DNA of 32,534 nucleotides from an uncultured Clostridium sp. Lineage in GTDB: Bacteria; Bacillota; Clostridia; TANB77; CAG-508. Shown piece by piece: positions 31,799 through 32,534 of this stretch; within the stretch, counting starts at the first letter, position 1, and the number at the start of each line of letters is the position of its first letter. The position numbers and the translations under genes were made by a program. A model generated the notes under the pieces. It made no database searches. It had not been told where the DNA came from and was given only the letters and a program-made list of their open reading frames with translations. Where the stretch lies: assembly GCA_948437895.1 (NCBI GenBank), contig CAOJKK010000014.1:1-32534 (forward strand). Direction: 5' to 3'.

Positions 31799-31847
31799 AA
31801 ATACACTTTTAGAAATAGATAATAATCTAATTCAAAAGTGTATTTTT
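31799..31847 (+). terminator. Intrinsic terminator of the transketolase operon
   Basis: AAATACACTTTT (31799-31810) and AAAAGTGTATTT (31834-31845) are perfect complements, with an inner small stem and a T-run. The region from here to 32004 otherwise holds only the ftsE promoter. Confidence 0.85.
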
Positions 31848-31939
31848 CGATATATTGTATATGTTTACTTGCTAATTCTAGTAATGTTTTCATAATATTA
31901 CAAATATATTAAATTTACATGTTATTTAGAGAAATTCTA

Positions 31940-31968
31940 TTGCAATTATTATATATTATTATTATAAT
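31940..31968 (+). promoter_or_regulatory. Sigma-A promoter for ftsE
   Basis: TTGCAA (31940-31945), a 17-base spacer, TATAAT (31963-31968). The start codon is 36 bases downstream, behind TTGAGGT. Confidence 0.7.
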
Positions 31969-32004
31969 AAACTATATAAAATTATAAAAAATTGAGGTAT
32001 TTAC

Positions 32005-32534
32005 ATGATAGAATTTAAGAATGTATATAAAACATATAGCACAGGAACAGAAGCTGTAAACAATGCAAATTTTAAAATAGAAAAAGGAGAATTTGCTTTC
32101 TTAGTTGGAGCTTCAGGATCTGGAAAATCAACACTTATAAAATTGATATTAAAAGAAGAAGAGCCAACATCTGGAAACATAATTATAAATGGTAAGGATA
32201 CAACATTTTTGAAACCTAAAAGAGTACCATACTTAAGAAGAAGCATGGGAGTAGTTTTCCAAGACTTCAGATTATTATCAGATAAAACTGTTTATGAGAA
32301 TGTAGCATTTGCAATGAATATAGTAAAAGCTACACCAAAACATATAAGAAGACAAGTTCCTATGGTACTTTCACTAGTTGGACTAAGTGGAAAAGCAAAA
32401 GTATATCCAGATGAGTTATCAGGTGGAGAACAACAAAGAGTTGCGCTTGCAAGAGCATTAGTAAATAATCCATCAATGATAATTGCAGATGAGCCAACAG
32501 GAAACTTAGATCCAGAAACAGCATGGGATATAAT
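32005..32534 (+). CDS. ftsE: FtsE cell-division ABC ATPase, cut by window edge
   Basis: 176 codons are visible. The protein begins MIEFKNVYKTYSTGTEAVNN and has Walker A GASGSGKST, Q-loop VVFQDFRLL, signature LSGGEQQRVALARAL and Walker B MIIADEPTGNLDPET. VFQDFRLLSDKTVYENV is characteristic of FtsE rather than other MacB-type ATPases. FtsE pairs with the membrane protein FtsX to activate wall hydrolases at division; ftsX is expected next, outside the window. Confidence 0.92.
   Translation, partial: MIEFKNVYKTYSTGTEAVNNANFKIEKGEFAFLVGASGSGKSTLIKLILKEEEPTSGNIIINGKDTTFLKPKRVPYLRRSMGVVFQDFRLLSDKTVYENVAFAMNIVKATPKHIRRQVPMVLSLVGLSGKAKVYPDELSGGEQQRVALARALVNNPSMIIADEPTGNLDPETAWDI

Noticed and set aside
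1..32534. CRISPR array, tRNA, rRNA or insertion sequence genes
   Set aside because: No regularly spaced repeats, cloverleaf patterns or transposase ORFs were found by eye.

Overview
The window is low-GC DNA whose genes point to an endospore-forming, Gram-positive Clostridia-type bacterium. Evidence for this is Spo0A, a YyaC-like spore protease, a SpoIVFA/SpoIVFB-like pair, a sortase with an LPKTG substrate, and a DUF4364 protein. It looks chromosomal and mostly housekeeping. I cannot name a species; an uncultured gut lineage is a guess.

Layout. 1-4070: end of murG, rnc, an Elp3-like radical SAM enzyme, a YitT-type membrane protein, a 56-codon small gene behind a near-perfect promoter, and a Cys-rich protein. 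4243-9342: a small ORF and Xre regulator facing each other, then mfd and an rRNA methyltransferase, closed by a 67-bp palindrome. 9341-13146: a DUF4364 gene, an unknown coiled-coil protein, a sortase and its likely LPKTG substrate. 13236-18329: CNNM/CBS transporter, methionine gamma-lyase-like enzyme, acetyltransferase, BaiN-like flavoprotein, YigZ/IMPACT protein. 18446-23871: spo0A, a small gene, acyl-ACP thioesterase, U32 protein, an unknown protein and an amidase-domain protein. 23897-24226: a compact type I toxin-antitoxin-like locus. 24290-27698: a sporulation-linked stretch and a pilin-like gene. 27755-28943: rpsF-ssb-rpsR. 29046-31751: split transketolase with a PHP gene between the halves. 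32005-end: start of ftsE.

The most striking feature is genetic-code-like. Seven otherwise intact, conserved genes (rnc, yitT-type, mfd, spoU/trmH-type, yigZ, spoIVFA/M23-type, transketolase N-half) are broken by a frameshift in the standard reading. In every case the break is the same: an in-frame CGG followed by A or T, where skipping the C restores the frame and places a family-typical glycine (GGA or GGT). There are eight sites (568, 2214, 6486, 6685, 8900, 17885, 26356, 29406), two of them in mfd. I found no other indel type in the conserved genes and only one in-frame CGG that does not need the shift (23020, in an unknown protein). The simplest reading is that CGG is unassigned or nearly so in this organism and ribosomes slip +1 on it, reading (C)GGN as glycine. 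A four-base-decoding glycine tRNA is the main alternative, and a sequence-specific assembly artefact the main non-biological one.

Annotated spans of the seven genes assume the +1 shift.
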